A DNA stretch of 64,000 nucleotides, from assembly GCA_020849765.1 (NCBI GenBank), contig JADLAY010000027.1:1-64000 (forward strand), given 5' to 3'. Origin of the DNA: Anaerolineae bacterium (GTDB taxonomy: Bacteria; Chloroflexota; Anaerolineae; Aggregatilineales; Phototrophicaceae). Position 1 is the stretch's first letter. The number at the start of each line of letters is the position of its first letter. This document shows, in pieces, positions 40,491-49,900 of this stretch. Made by a program: the position numbers and the translations under genes. The notes below the pieces were generated by a model. That model ran no database searches and was not told the origin of the DNA. It worked only from the letters and a program-made list of their open reading frames with translations.

Positions 40491-41408
40491 ATGCGTTTGT
40501 CTGTTGCTCTGTTTCTCTTGATCGTACTTTCCTTCTCGACCGTCTTTGCGCAAGATGAGGAAGTAGAGCTTCCCCCGGAGGATCTCGTGGCCCTGTTCGA
40601 CTACGATCAATCCGCTGCGCCGGATATCACGGTCGTCTCCAGTGAACAACGCGGAGACGCCACCGTTCAAGACATCACCTATCCCAGCCCGGTCGACGGC
40701 GAACCGATTGCGGCGTATCTGGTTACGCCATCGGGCGATGGGCCGTTCGCGGGTGTGCTCTATGTGCACTGGTACGAGCCGGAGTCTGACCTGTCGAATC
40801 GCGGCCAGTTCCTGGACGAAGCTGTCACGATGGCCGCCGAGGGCGTTGTTTCTCTGCTGCCTGCCACGCTGTGGGAAGACCCGGCCTGGTACACCAGTGG
40901 GCGCTCACTCGACACCGATTATGATGACACGGTCAAGCAGGTGATCGATCTGCGGCGCGCGCTCGACGTGCTCGTCGCTCAACCCGGCGTGGATGCCGAG
41001 CGCATCGCCTACGTCGGTCACGATTTCGGCGCCATGTACGGCGCCATCCTGGCCGGGGTCGACCGGCGCGCCAAGGCCTACGATTTGATCGCCGGGACGT
41101 CGGATTTCAACAACTGGATGCTGTTCGGCGTCGATGAAGGCACTGCCGGACTGGACGATTACAAAGCGAAGATGGCGCCGCTCGCGCCGACCCAGTACGT
41201 TCCGTTTGCCGCGCCTGCATATGTCCTCTTCCAGTTTGGCGGTGAGGATTTCTACACGCCGCGCGATGTGATCGACGAGTTCTCTGGCGCGGCCTCCGGC
41301 CCCAAGCTGAGCCGCTTTTACCTGGCGGAAACGCACGCGATGGATCATCGCTTCGTACGCGAGGATCGTATGAATTTCCTGCGCGAACAGCTTGGCCTGG
41401 GCGACTGA
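40491..41408 (+). CDS. Secreted dienelactone hydrolase-family protein
   Basis: 305 residues from ATG 40491, which has GAGGGG at good spacing; ATG 40485 is also in frame. A signal peptide (RLSVALFLLIVLSFSTVFAQ) precedes an alpha/beta hydrolase of the dienelactone hydrolase type (PSPVDGEPIAAYLVTPSGD, GVLYVHWYEPESD). The nucleophile elbow reads GHDFGAMYG, so Asp178 stands where dienelactone hydrolases have Cys or Ser; an Asp nucleophile occurs in epoxide hydrolases and dehalogenases. A C-terminal His (LAETHAMDH) fits the catalytic base. Substrate unknown. A terminator follows. Confidence 0.8.
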   Translation: MRLSVALFLLIVLSFSTVFAQDEEVELPPEDLVALFDYDQSAAPDITVVSSEQRGDATVQDITYPSPVDGEPIAAYLVTPSGDGPFAGVLYVHWYEPESDLSNRGQFLDEAVTMAAEGVVSLLPATLWEDPAWYTSGRSLDTDYDDTVKQVIDLRRALDVLVAQPGVDAERIAYVGHDFGAMYGAILAGVDRRAKAYDLIAGTSDFNNWMLFGVDEGTAGLDDYKAKMAPLAPTQYVPFAAPAYVLFQFGGEDFYTPRDVIDEFSGAASGPKLSRFYLAETHAMDHRFVREDRMNFLREQLGLGD

Positions 41409-41437
41409 AGCTCGGCTGGCGGTCAAGGATCAAGCAG

Positions 41438-41470
41438 AACGGGTGGAGCGCGGCTTCACCCGTTTTCATT
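41438..41470 (+). terminator. Rho-independent terminator after hydrolase gene
   Basis: Stem AACGGGTG/CACCCGTT (41438-41445 and 41457-41464) followed by TTCATTT. Confidence 0.8.
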
Positions 41471-41524
41471 TGTGCCGGGCTACAATGGGGAGCCTATTCG
41501 CATCATCTCGGATGAGGGAAGATC

Positions 41525-42265
41525 ATGTCCTCGCTGGATGTCGCCTACGAAAAGGCGCAACTGATCGACCAGTTGCGCGAGTTGGCCGACCCTGTGCGCG
41601 CGGTCAACGAGAAGAAATATCTCAAGAGCGATCTCAACTTCCACGGCCTGACCGTGCCCAAACTCAATTCACTCATGAAAAGCTGGTGCAAAGCGCACGC
41701 CGATCTCTCGATTGAGGAGATCGCCGCGCTGGCCGAGGCGTTGTGGGCGAGTGATTGGCACGAGGAACGCTCACTGGCGGTCTTTCTGCTGGTTGAATCG
41801 GCGGATCGACTGACGCTCGATCAACTGCCGCTGGTCGAGCGCATGATCCACGAGGTCAACACCTGGGCGCATCTGGACGAGATCGCCGTTCACGTCGTCG
41901 GCGCACTGCTGGCACATGATCCGGATGTGCTGCGCCCCTATCTGTTCAAGTGGGCGGAAGATCCCAACTTCTGGGTGCGGCGCACAGCCATCCTCTCGCA
42001 GAATGCGCATTTCCGGCGTAATAAGTGCGATTTCGAACTCTTCGAGCAGATCACGTCGCCGATGCTGGACGAGAGCAAAGCCTGGTCGCCGGACGAGCGC
42101 TTCTTCATCCGCAAGGCGATTGGCTGGGCACTGCGTGAGCTGGCGCCGCGCCAGCCTGAGCTGGTCGTTGGCTACGTGCAGCGGCATCGCGAGCGCATGA
42201 GCGGGCTGACCTTTCGCGAGGCGACGCGCAAGTTACCCGACGAATGGAGACAGCGCCTGGATTAG
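41525..42265 (+). CDS. DNA alkylation repair protein (AlkD-like)
   Basis: 246 residues, all-helical. HEAT-like repeats match the AlkD family (KSDLNFHGLTVPKLNSLMKS, WHEERSLAVFLLVESADRL, PNFWVRRTAILSQNAHFRR, FFIRKAIGWALRELAPRQPE). AlkD glycosylases remove bulky or cationic alkylated bases such as N7-methylguanine and 3-methyladenine. The conserved Asp and Trp contacts lie in VNTWAHLDEIAVHVVG and EDPNFWVRR. A -10-like TACAAT lies at 41481-41486. Single gene, followed by an acetyltransferase. Confidence 0.92.
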   Translation: MSSLDVAYEKAQLIDQLRELADPVRAVNEKKYLKSDLNFHGLTVPKLNSLMKSWCKAHADLSIEEIAALAEALWASDWHEERSLAVFLLVESADRLTLDQLPLVERMIHEVNTWAHLDEIAVHVVGALLAHDPDVLRPYLFKWAEDPNFWVRRTAILSQNAHFRRNKCDFELFEQITSPMLDESKAWSPDERFFIRKAIGWALRELAPRQPELVVGYVQRHRERMSGLTFREATRKLPDEWRQRLD

Positions 42266-42296
42266 CGCTCATTCCATACTGAAGAAAGGTCGAAAC

Positions 42297-43220
42297 ATGG
42301 AGGCTTCTTTCACGCATCGGGCTTACCACGGCGCGGGTGATCTGGCGGCGATGCAAGCGGTGCTGGCGGGCTGGGTTCGTGAGAGTGGGAGCTGTGGCTA
42401 CTGCCATGTCGGCGATCTGCCACACCGCATCTACAACGGGCTGCGCGGTCAATATCCGCGCGACGAGATGATCCGTCTGTGGTCTCTCGATGGACAGTTG
42501 GTGGCCTTTGCCCTGGTGTATCCGCGCCATGCTTGTTACGACGCGTTTGTTAGCCCGGCGCATCGCAGCGGCGCATTTGAACGTGACGTGCTCGCTTGGG
42601 CCGCGGAAACCTTACGTGACTGGCTGGATCGCGAAGGTGCTCACGCGAAGGCGGTCATGACCGGCGTCGATTCGTGTGACACCTGGCGGGCCAACTACCT
42701 GATCGAATGTGGCTACCAGCCGGACGAAACCGCCTGGATCACGCTCAACGAGCGCGAGATCATCACGGACTTGCCCGACGTCGTCCTGCCTGAAGACTAC
42801 CGCATCCGTTCAGCACTTGGTGAGGTGGATGCCGCGGGCCTGGCGGCGGTTCACAGCGGCGCCTTCGGGTCGAAGTGGACGCCGGATCTCTATCGCGATG
42901 AAGTTATGCGCAAGCCGGGCTATGATCCGGCGCTGGAGCATGTGGTCGTCGCGCCGGACGGGGCCTTCGCCGCGTTTTGCATCACCTGGCTCGATGATCA
43001 GAATGCCATCGGCCTGTTCGAACCGGTCGGTACGCACGAGGCGTATCAGCGCAAAGGGCTGGGGCGGGCACTGATGGCGCATGGGCTGCGCTTCATGCAA
43101 ACACGCGGGATGCGACTGGCGCAGGTCGGCAGTGAACCGGATAATCCTGCCTCGAATGCCCTCTATCGGGCAGTGGGCTTCGCGCCCAAATATACGACCA
43201 CGTCCTATCGCAAACGCTAG
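42297..43220 (+). CDS. GNAT family acetyltransferase, tandem domain
   Basis: 307 residues, two GNAT folds in tandem. The first (about 1-150) is degenerate, with VAFALVYPRHACYDAFVSPA. The second (about 160-307) has the acetyl-CoA loop EAYQRKGLGRALMAHGLRFM and the C-terminal NPASNALYRAVGFAPKYTTT. Tandem-GNAT proteins of this sort resemble mycothiol synthase and related acyltransferases, but no exact function can be assigned. It begins 31 nt after the AlkD gene and precedes an aldo/keto reductase, perhaps in one transcript. Confidence 0.85.
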   Translation: MEASFTHRAYHGAGDLAAMQAVLAGWVRESGSCGYCHVGDLPHRIYNGLRGQYPRDEMIRLWSLDGQLVAFALVYPRHACYDAFVSPAHRSGAFERDVLAWAAETLRDWLDREGAHAKAVMTGVDSCDTWRANYLIECGYQPDETAWITLNEREIITDLPDVVLPEDYRIRSALGEVDAAGLAAVHSGAFGSKWTPDLYRDEVMRKPGYDPALEHVVVAPDGAFAAFCITWLDDQNAIGLFEPVGTHEAYQRKGLGRALMAHGLRFMQTRGMRLAQVGSEPDNPASNALYRAVGFAPKYTTTSYRKR

Positions 43221-43265
43221 AGCGACGCGCGCTTCTTTCCCAATCTTCACATCGGAGGTGAAACC

Positions 43266-44231
43266 ATGCTTTATCGCCAACTCGGACGCACCGGCTTGAA
43301 AGTCAGCGCGCTGTGCCTGGGGACGATGACGTTCGGCTGGAGTGCAGATGAATCGACCTCACATGCCATCCTCGACGCGGCGATGGATGCCGGGATCAAC
43401 TTCATCGACACGGCGGATGTCTATTCGAGGTGGGTCGATGGCAACAAAGGCGGCGAAAGCGAGACGATCATCGGCAACTGGCTCAAGCAGCAGGATCGCC
43501 GTCAAGTTGTCCTTGCGACGAAGGTGCGCGGCATCATGTGGCTCGGCCCCAACGGACAAGGGCTGAGCCGCATGCACATCATGCAGGCCGTCGAGGACAG
43601 CCTGCGTCGTCTGCAAACCGATTATATCGATCTGTATCAGGTGCATTATCCTGACGACGAGACGCCGCTGGACGAAACGCTCGCCGCCCTCGACGATCTG
43701 GTGCGCAGTGGCAAAGTGCGCTACGTCGGCGCGAGCAATTATCCGGCCTGGCTGCTCATGAAGTCGCTCTGGATCAGCGAAAAGCATGGCTACGCGCGCT
43801 TTGATTGCCTGCAACCGCATCACAGCCTGCTGCATCGCCAGGAGTGGGAGCGCGAGCTGCAGGCGACCTGCGTCGATCAGGCAATTGGGGTGATCCCGTA
43901 CAGCCCACTGGCCGCCGGCTTCTTGACCGGCAAGTACAAGCGTCACGATCGACAGGCGGATACCACACGCGCGAGCAGCGGGCTGATCCAACAACTGCTG
44001 CCGGATGACCGCGCCTTCGACGTACTGGAAGAAGCCGAACGCATCGCCGCTGCCCATGGGGTGCCCGTGGCACAGGTCGCCCTGGCCTGGCAGCTCTCCC
44101 TGCCGGGAATCACGTCGCCGATCATCGGCGCGCGGCGGGTGGATCAGTTGAAGGAAGTTTTGGGCGCGGTCGACGTCTCGCTCGCGCCGGATGAAATCGA
44201 ACGGCTGAATACGATCAGCGCGGGTTACTAG
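43266..44231 (+). CDS. Aldo/keto reductase
   Basis: 321 residues, standard length. The N-terminus (LGRTGLKVSALCLGTMTFGW) is the AKR signature. Catalytic residues are visible: Asp and Tyr in FIDTADVYSRW, Lys in VLATKVRG, His in YQVHYPD. NADPH-binding residues fall in SPIIGARRVDQLKEVLGAVD. It reduces aldehydes or ketones; the branch resembles YajO/Tas-type enzymes. GGAGGT precedes the ATG. Convergent with prs, 6 nt apart. Confidence 0.93.
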   Translation: MLYRQLGRTGLKVSALCLGTMTFGWSADESTSHAILDAAMDAGINFIDTADVYSRWVDGNKGGESETIIGNWLKQQDRRQVVLATKVRGIMWLGPNGQGLSRMHIMQAVEDSLRRLQTDYIDLYQVHYPDDETPLDETLAALDDLVRSGKVRYVGASNYPAWLLMKSLWISEKHGYARFDCLQPHHSLLHRQEWERELQATCVDQAIGVIPYSPLAAGFLTGKYKRHDRQADTTRASSGLIQQLLPDDRAFDVLEEAERIAAAHGVPVAQVALAWQLSLPGITSPIIGARRVDQLKEVLGAVDVSLAPDEIERLNTISAGY

Positions 44232-44237
44232 GGCACG

Positions 44238-45212
44238 TTATTCGTTGAACAACTCGCCAACGCTGCGGCCTTCGTGCGCGCGCCGGATGACTTCGCCGAG
44301 CATCGGCGCGACCGACAGGATCGTCATGTTGGGCATCCGCTTTCCTGGCGGGATCGGGATCGTGTTGGTCGTGATGATCTCTTTGAAGCTGCCTGAGGCG
44401 AGTTTATCGTAGGCGCTGGGGCCGAGCATCGGATGCGTGAAGGCCAGGTAGACGTCGCGCGCGCCTTCCTTGTGAATCAAGTCGGCGGCGTTGGTGACGC
44501 TGCCGCCGGTCAAGACCTCGTCGTCGACCAGCAGCACGTTCTTGTCCTTGACGTCACCGATGATCGTCAGCGCTTCGGACATGCCGGTGTTGCCCGTGCG
44601 CCGCTTCTCGATGATCACCAGTGGGGTGTTCAGGCGTTCAGCCCAGTTACGCGCTTTCTTGGCAAAGCCCAGGTCGGTCGAGCAAACGACCAGATCTTCG
44701 ATGTGCTTTTCTTCCACATATTTGGCAAGAATGTGAAATGCCGTCAGCGCATCGCCCGGAATGTTGTAGAAGCCCTGAATCTGCCCCGCGTGGAGATCAA
44801 TCGTCATGTAGCGATCGGCGCCCGCCGTCTCGATGATGTTGGCGAGCAAGCGCGCCGCAATGCCCACGCGCGGCTGATCTTTCTTGTCCGACCGTGAGTA
44901 AGCGAGATACGGCACGACGACGTTGATGCGCGCTGCCGAGTCGCGCTTGATTGTGTCGATCATGATCAGCATCTCGAAGATGTGATCGTGCACCGGCGGG
45001 CACAGCGTTTGAACGATGAACACATCCTGCCCGCGCACACTCTCTTTCAGTTGGATGAAGATGTTTTCGTTCGAGAATATTTCACGCGAGTAAGAGCCGA
45101 CCGAAACGCCCAGATAAGCTGCGATCTCACGAGTGAGATCCGGACACGACGAGCCGCCGAAAAGCTTTATCGCGCCATATGAAGCAAGATAATCATGACG
45201 AGCGTAAGCCAT
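44238..45212 (-). CDS. prs: Ribose-phosphate pyrophosphokinase
   Basis: 324 residues. The PRPP synthetase motif is YMTIDLHAGQIQGFYNIPGD, the flexible catalytic loop contains IEKRRTGNTGMSEAL, and the PRPP loop reads VLLVDDEVLTGGSVTNAA. The canonical loop has DDxxDTGGT; here Leu and Ser replace two positions, a mild variation. The enzyme makes PRPP for nucleotide, histidine and NAD synthesis. Start ATG has GAGG upstream. It is transcribed in the same direction as meaB and the B12-subunit gene, 27 nt from meaB. Confidence 0.93.
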   Translation of the reverse strand: MAYARHDYLASYGAIKLFGGSSCPDLTREIAAYLGVSVGSYSREIFSNENIFIQLKESVRGQDVFIVQTLCPPVHDHIFEMLIMIDTIKRDSAARINVVVPYLAYSRSDKKDQPRVGIAARLLANIIETAGADRYMTIDLHAGQIQGFYNIPGDALTAFHILAKYVEEKHIEDLVVCSTDLGFAKKARNWAERLNTPLVIIEKRRTGNTGMSEALTIIGDVKDKNVLLVDDEVLTGGSVTNAADLIHKEGARDVYLAFTHPMLGPSAYDKLASGSFKEIITTNTIPIPPGKRMPNMTILSVAPMLGEVIRRAHEGRSVGELFNE

Positions 45213-45239
45213 AGCTGGATATCCTCAGTTCTTTATGCG

Positions 45240-46268
45240 TCATTCCTCAGAAGGCTCAAAACGCAGCCCTGCCAGCAGCATATCGACCGCTTCGTGCGGG
45301 GGCATGTGTCGTTGTTGTATCCGCTCGACCAATGTGCTGAGGTCTTGGGCGGAGATGTTCTCCAGTAGGCGAGTCAGCAGCGCCTCGCGTAGCCGGTCTT
45401 GCAGTTCGATCTCGATCTGGCGCTGTTCCAGCTCGCGCAGATGTCCATTGCGCCTGAGGTGCGCTTGATGCGCCTCGATCGCCCCGATTAACTCGTCGAT
45501 GCCCCGGCCATCCGTCGCCACCGTCTGCACGATGACCGGTATCCACAAGGCGTGATCGACGCTGGTCATGGTCGGCGCAGGCGTCGACATCATCGCGCCA
45601 TGATGCCCGCTTACCTGGCTGCGCGACGCCGGGTGGCCGAGTTCGAGCATCAGCTTCAAAGCGCGAATGGTGTTATCCAGGCCGGGGCGGTCGGCTTTGT
45701 TGACGACCAGGATGTCGGCAATTTCGAGGATGCCCGCCTTGATCGCCTGAACGTCGTCGCCCATGCCCGGCGCTTCCACGACCAGCACCGTCTGCGCCAT
45801 GCGGGCGATTTCGACCTCGCTCTGCCCGGCGCCGACTGTCTCGACCACGACGTAGTCGAAGCCCGCCGCATCGAGGATGCGCACGGCATCGCGCGCGGCC
45901 CGCGCCAGCCCGCCCAGGCTGCCGCGCGTTGCCATGCTGCGGATGAAGACGCCGCTGTCACCGGACAGGTCGCGCATCCGAATGCGGTCGCCCAGGATCG
46001 CGCCGCCGCTGAAGGGACTCGTCGGGTCGACGGCGAGGATGGCGACGGTCTTTCCCTGCGCGCGCACGGCCTTGGTCAGCGCGCTGACCAGCGTGCTTTT
46101 GCCCGCGCCGGGCGGCCCCGTGATACCGATGATGTGCGCATGGCCGGTATGCGGAAATAAAGCGGCGAGGGCGTGATCACCACCCTCGCGCGCATTTTCC
46201 ACTATCGTCAAGAGCCGGGCCAGTGCTCGGCGATCTCCTTGCAGGATCTGTGTCGCCAGCCCGCTCAC
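45240..46268 (-). CDS. meaB: Methylmalonyl-CoA mutase-associated GTPase MeaB (ArgK family)
   Basis: 342 residues. The P-loop is [14 protein letters not shown]; other G-domain motifs include [34 protein letters not shown]-like [17 protein letters not shown], and VVNKADRPG. The C-terminal helical region provides dimerisation. MeaB loads and protects the B12 cofactor of methylmalonyl-CoA mutase. Its start overlaps the stop of the B12-binding subunit gene by 4 nt (ATGA). The large catalytic mutase subunit is not in the window. Confidence 0.95.
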   Translation of the reverse strand: MSGLATQILQGDRRALARLLTIVENAREGGDHALAALFPHTGHAHIIGITGPPGAGKSTLVSALTKAVRAQGKTVAILAVDPTSPFSGGAILGDRIRMRDLSGDSGVFIRSMATRGSLGGLARAARDAVRILDAAGFDYVVVETVGAGQSEVEIARMAQTVLVVEAPGMGDDVQAIKAGILEIADILVVNKADRPGLDNTIRALKLMLELGHPASRSQVSGHHGAMMSTPAPTMTSVDHALWIPVIVQTVATDGRGIDELIGAIEAHQAHLRRNGHLRELEQRQIEIELQDRLREALLTRLLENISAQDLSTLVERIQQRHMPPHEAVDMLLAGLRFEPSEE

Positions 46269-46687
46269 GCCGGTGCATCCTTGTCTTTGGCGGCCACCAG
46301 CGTCCGGATGAAGCCTGCGATCTCCTCCGTATTCGCGCCGGGGCCGAAGATGCCGCGCACCCCCATGGCCTCGAGCGACGGCTTGTCGACGTCTGGAATG
46401 ATACCGCCAATGATCAGCGGCACGTCTTCCAGGCCGCTTGAATTCATGACTTCACGAATGCGGGGCACCAATGCCATGTGTGCCCCGCTTAGAATGCTCA
46501 ATCCCACCACGTCGACGTCTTCTTGGAGTGCGGCCTCGGCGATCATCTCCGGCGTCTGGCGCAGCCCTGTGTAGACCACTTCCATACCGGCGTCGCGCAG
46601 CGCCCGTGCAATGACTTTTGCACCCCGGTCATGACCATCCAAACCTGGCTTGCCGATGAGAACCCGAATCGGGCGTTCGCTTGACAT
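46265..46687 (-). CDS. Cobalamin-binding subunit of methylmalonyl-CoA mutase
   Basis: 140 residues, a stand-alone B12-binding domain. The cobalamin His is in [20 protein letters not shown] (DxHxxG motif), followed by [15 protein letters not shown] and the GG loop [10 protein letters not shown]. It is the small subunit of a two-part mutase acting on acyl-CoA. The large subunit (mutase barrel) is not adjacent, so it must be encoded elsewhere. It is translationally coupled to meaB. Confidence 0.93.
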   Translation of the reverse strand: MSSERPIRVLIGKPGLDGHDRGAKVIARALRDAGMEVVYTGLRQTPEMIAEAALQEDVDVVGLSILSGAHMALVPRIREVMNSSGLEDVPLIIGGIIPDVDKPSLEAMGVRGIFGPGANTEEIAGFIRTLVAAKDKDAPA

Positions 46688-46907
46688 GCAGTTGAATCCT
46701 GTGCCGTGTGCAAATCATATAAACGAAACTTAACCTTTCGCCCTCATTATAGCAAAAAGCCTGGGCGGGTGCGAAGCCCGCGCCGCGTGCTAACGGGTCA
46801 TTTCTGCAGAGCAAAACTCGTCACAAACGTTAATCTATCGGAATCGCAAGCCTACCTCGTGTTAGAATTTATCCATCGTCATGTGATGAAGCCTGTCAGA
46901 ACGCTCT

Positions 46908-49900
46908 ATGTCTGCAATACCAAACAGCAGCGACCGTGTCAACACGCTCACGGGCACACGGGCCGTTCAGGGCAGCACCAGCCGCCTTGATCACCGTGTC
47001 GCGACGTTCGTGGTGGCGCTTGTGATCCTTGCCAGCGGTCTGCTGGCGATTCTGGCGTTGTTCGCCGCCATGGAGTGGCGCGTCCAGCCGTTCCCCGGCC
47101 TGATGGTGACGCGCGTGCTCGTGGTCGATGGGACGAAGCCGATTGGCTGGGAGTGGCCAGGGTTGGCCGCGGGCATCCAGCGCGGGGATCATCTCATCGC
47201 CCTGGATGGGCAAACACTTGGCGATGATCCTGACGCGTATCAGCATCTGAATGCGCTGCTGTCCGCGCGCAGCGTCGGCGACGAAATCAATCTGACGTTT
47301 CTACGCTCGTCGGCCAACCTGGGCGAGCTCGCGCCGGGGATCGTCTGTGACGCGCCGATGGGCGGTTTCGCCTCCTGCAACGCGCGTATCTCGCTGATCG
47401 AATTTCCCGATAACGACATCATTGCTCTGTTCTGGGTGCCGTTCTTCGCCGGCGTGCTGGCGCTCGGCATCAGCGTCATCGTCCTCGTGCTGCGCCACAA
47501 ATACACCAGCGGCAGATTGGTCAGCCTGGTGAGCGCGCTGCTGGCGATCTTCTGCGTCGGCCTGTTCGACATCAACACGACCCATCGCTATACCGAGGTC
47601 TGGATCGTTGGTACCGCGCTGCTTGGCGGCGCGGTCGTCAGCCTGAGTCTCGTCTTCCCGGCGCGGCTACCCCGCGTCTATCGCTATCCGATGCTCCTGC
47701 ATGCGCCCCTGCTGATCGCACTCGTCCCGGCACTGATCGGCTTGTGGCTCTATCTGTCGCCCACCGATCCGACCAGTGTTTCCGTGGGCAGCCAGCTCGC
47801 CGTAATGGCAGCCCTCAGCGGTGCCGTCGTTTCAACCGTGTTCTGGATACGGCAGCGCCGTCGTGCGGCGACGTCGTTGATGCGCGATCAGGCGAACATG
47901 GTGCTGACAGGGTTTCTCTTCGCCGTGATTCCGGGCATCATCTGGCTGATCAATTTGATCGCCAGCGCCACGACGGGGAGCCCGCTCATCCCGTTCAATA
48001 CGTCGGTCGTTGCGCCCTTCTTTGCGTTGCCCACGTTGAGCATGGCCTATGCCATCTCGCAGGCGCGCCCGGTCGATGCCGACCGCTGGATCAGCAATGG
48101 GATCACCTATACCTTCCTGGCGCTGGGGCTGGTGCTCGGCTATTTCCTGCTCGTGCTCAGTGCGACATTGTTCACCGGGCGCATGGTCGAGGCCAACAAT
48201 CCGTTCATACTTGCCCTGGCCGTCTTCATCGTCGCCCTGATCTTCCTGCCCGTGCGCACGCGGCTGCAAAAGCAGATCGACAAGCTCTATTTCCGCCAGC
48301 GCATCAATTACCAGGATCAGGTTGAGCAGTTCGCGCGCAGCCTGAGCGCGCTTCGTGAATTGCCTGCCATCAGCGCTGAATACCGCACAACCATCGAACA
48401 GACGATTGCGCCGACTCATTTCTTCATCTTCTTGCCGGGGCCGCAGTTCGAGGAGTACATCGCTTTCGGCAAAGTCAGGCCGGATACGGACATTCGCTTT
48501 GCGGCGGATAGCCCGCTGGTCGACCTGCTCCGGCGTCAGGATAGTGTGATCTACCTGGGCGCCAACACGCCCTGGCCAGAGGATTTGATTGCCGAGCGCG
48601 CACGGCTCAATGTGCTCAAGCCGCGCCTGATCGTCGGCTTTCGCGGCAGCAGCCGTTTGAGCGGCTTCGCCATTCTCGGCGGCCCGCTCTCCGGCGCGAG
48701 CGACTACACCTTCGAAGAGCAGCGCTTCGTCGAGAACCTGACCAACCAGATGACGATCGCCGTCGAGCGCGCGCAGGTGGTCGATTCGCTCGAGCGCCGT
48801 GTGCGCGAGCTGGGCATCCTCAGCCGCGTCAGCCAGGCGGTCAACTTCACGGGCGAGTTCGATCAACTGCTTGAGCTGATCGGCACGCAAACCCTGCGCC
48901 TGATCGACGGGACGCACATTTACATCGCGCTCCGTGACGCTGCCTTGAACGAGCTTTACTACGCGTTCGTCCAGGAAGATGGCGAGCGCTACATTGACAA
49001 AGAGAACCGCCGCTGGACGCTCAGCAGCGACGTCGTCAGCGAGGTCGCGCGCACCGGGCAGCCCTTGCAGGTGCCCAGCTTCTCCCGTGCCATGTCGGAA
49101 CGGGGCGCGGCGATCCAGCGCGAGGATAAGGCGATTCAGGCGTGGATGGGCGTGCCCTTGATAGCCGGGTCGCGCACGTTGGGTGTGCTCTCTGTCGGCA
49201 CGATCGAGACGAACCGGCAGTTCAGCGACGAGCAGATGCGCATGTTGAGCGATATCGGCTCGCTGGCGGCCACCTCGTTCGATAAAGCCCGCCTGTTTGC
49301 GGAGACAAATCTACGCGCGCGCCAGTTGGCCGCCCTCAACGACGTCAGCCGAGTGTTGGTGGCGACCGAGTTGAACCTCGACCTCGATAAGCTGCTTGAG
49401 TTGATCACGTCGAGCGCGACCAAAATCCTCAATGCCGAGGCCGGTTCGCTGCTGCTAACGGTCGACGACGGCAGCGGCGATCTGGAATTCCAGGTCGATA
49501 TTGGCAGCCCGGAAAGCGATCTTGTCGGGATGCGCGTGCCCTATGGGCGTGGGCTGGTCGGCCAGGTCGCGCAGTCGGGCCAGGTCATCATCGTCAACGA
49601 TGCTGCGTCCGACCCGCGCTGGACGGGCGAACTCGCCGCCGGTGAATTCGTCACGCAGAGTGTGCTGGCCGCGCCGCTGATCACGCAGAAGCGAACCATC
49701 GGCGTGCTGGAGATCTTGAACCGGCGTGATGGTGTCTTCACCCAGGAAGATGCCGACCTGCTGACGACCTTCGCCGGGCAGGCGGCCGTCGCGATTGAGA
49801 ACGCGCGCTTGTTCCAGATGACCGACCAGCAGTTGAGCGAGCGCTTGACCGAACTGGAGATGCTGGAGCGCATCGACGCCGAGATGAATCGCTCGCACTC

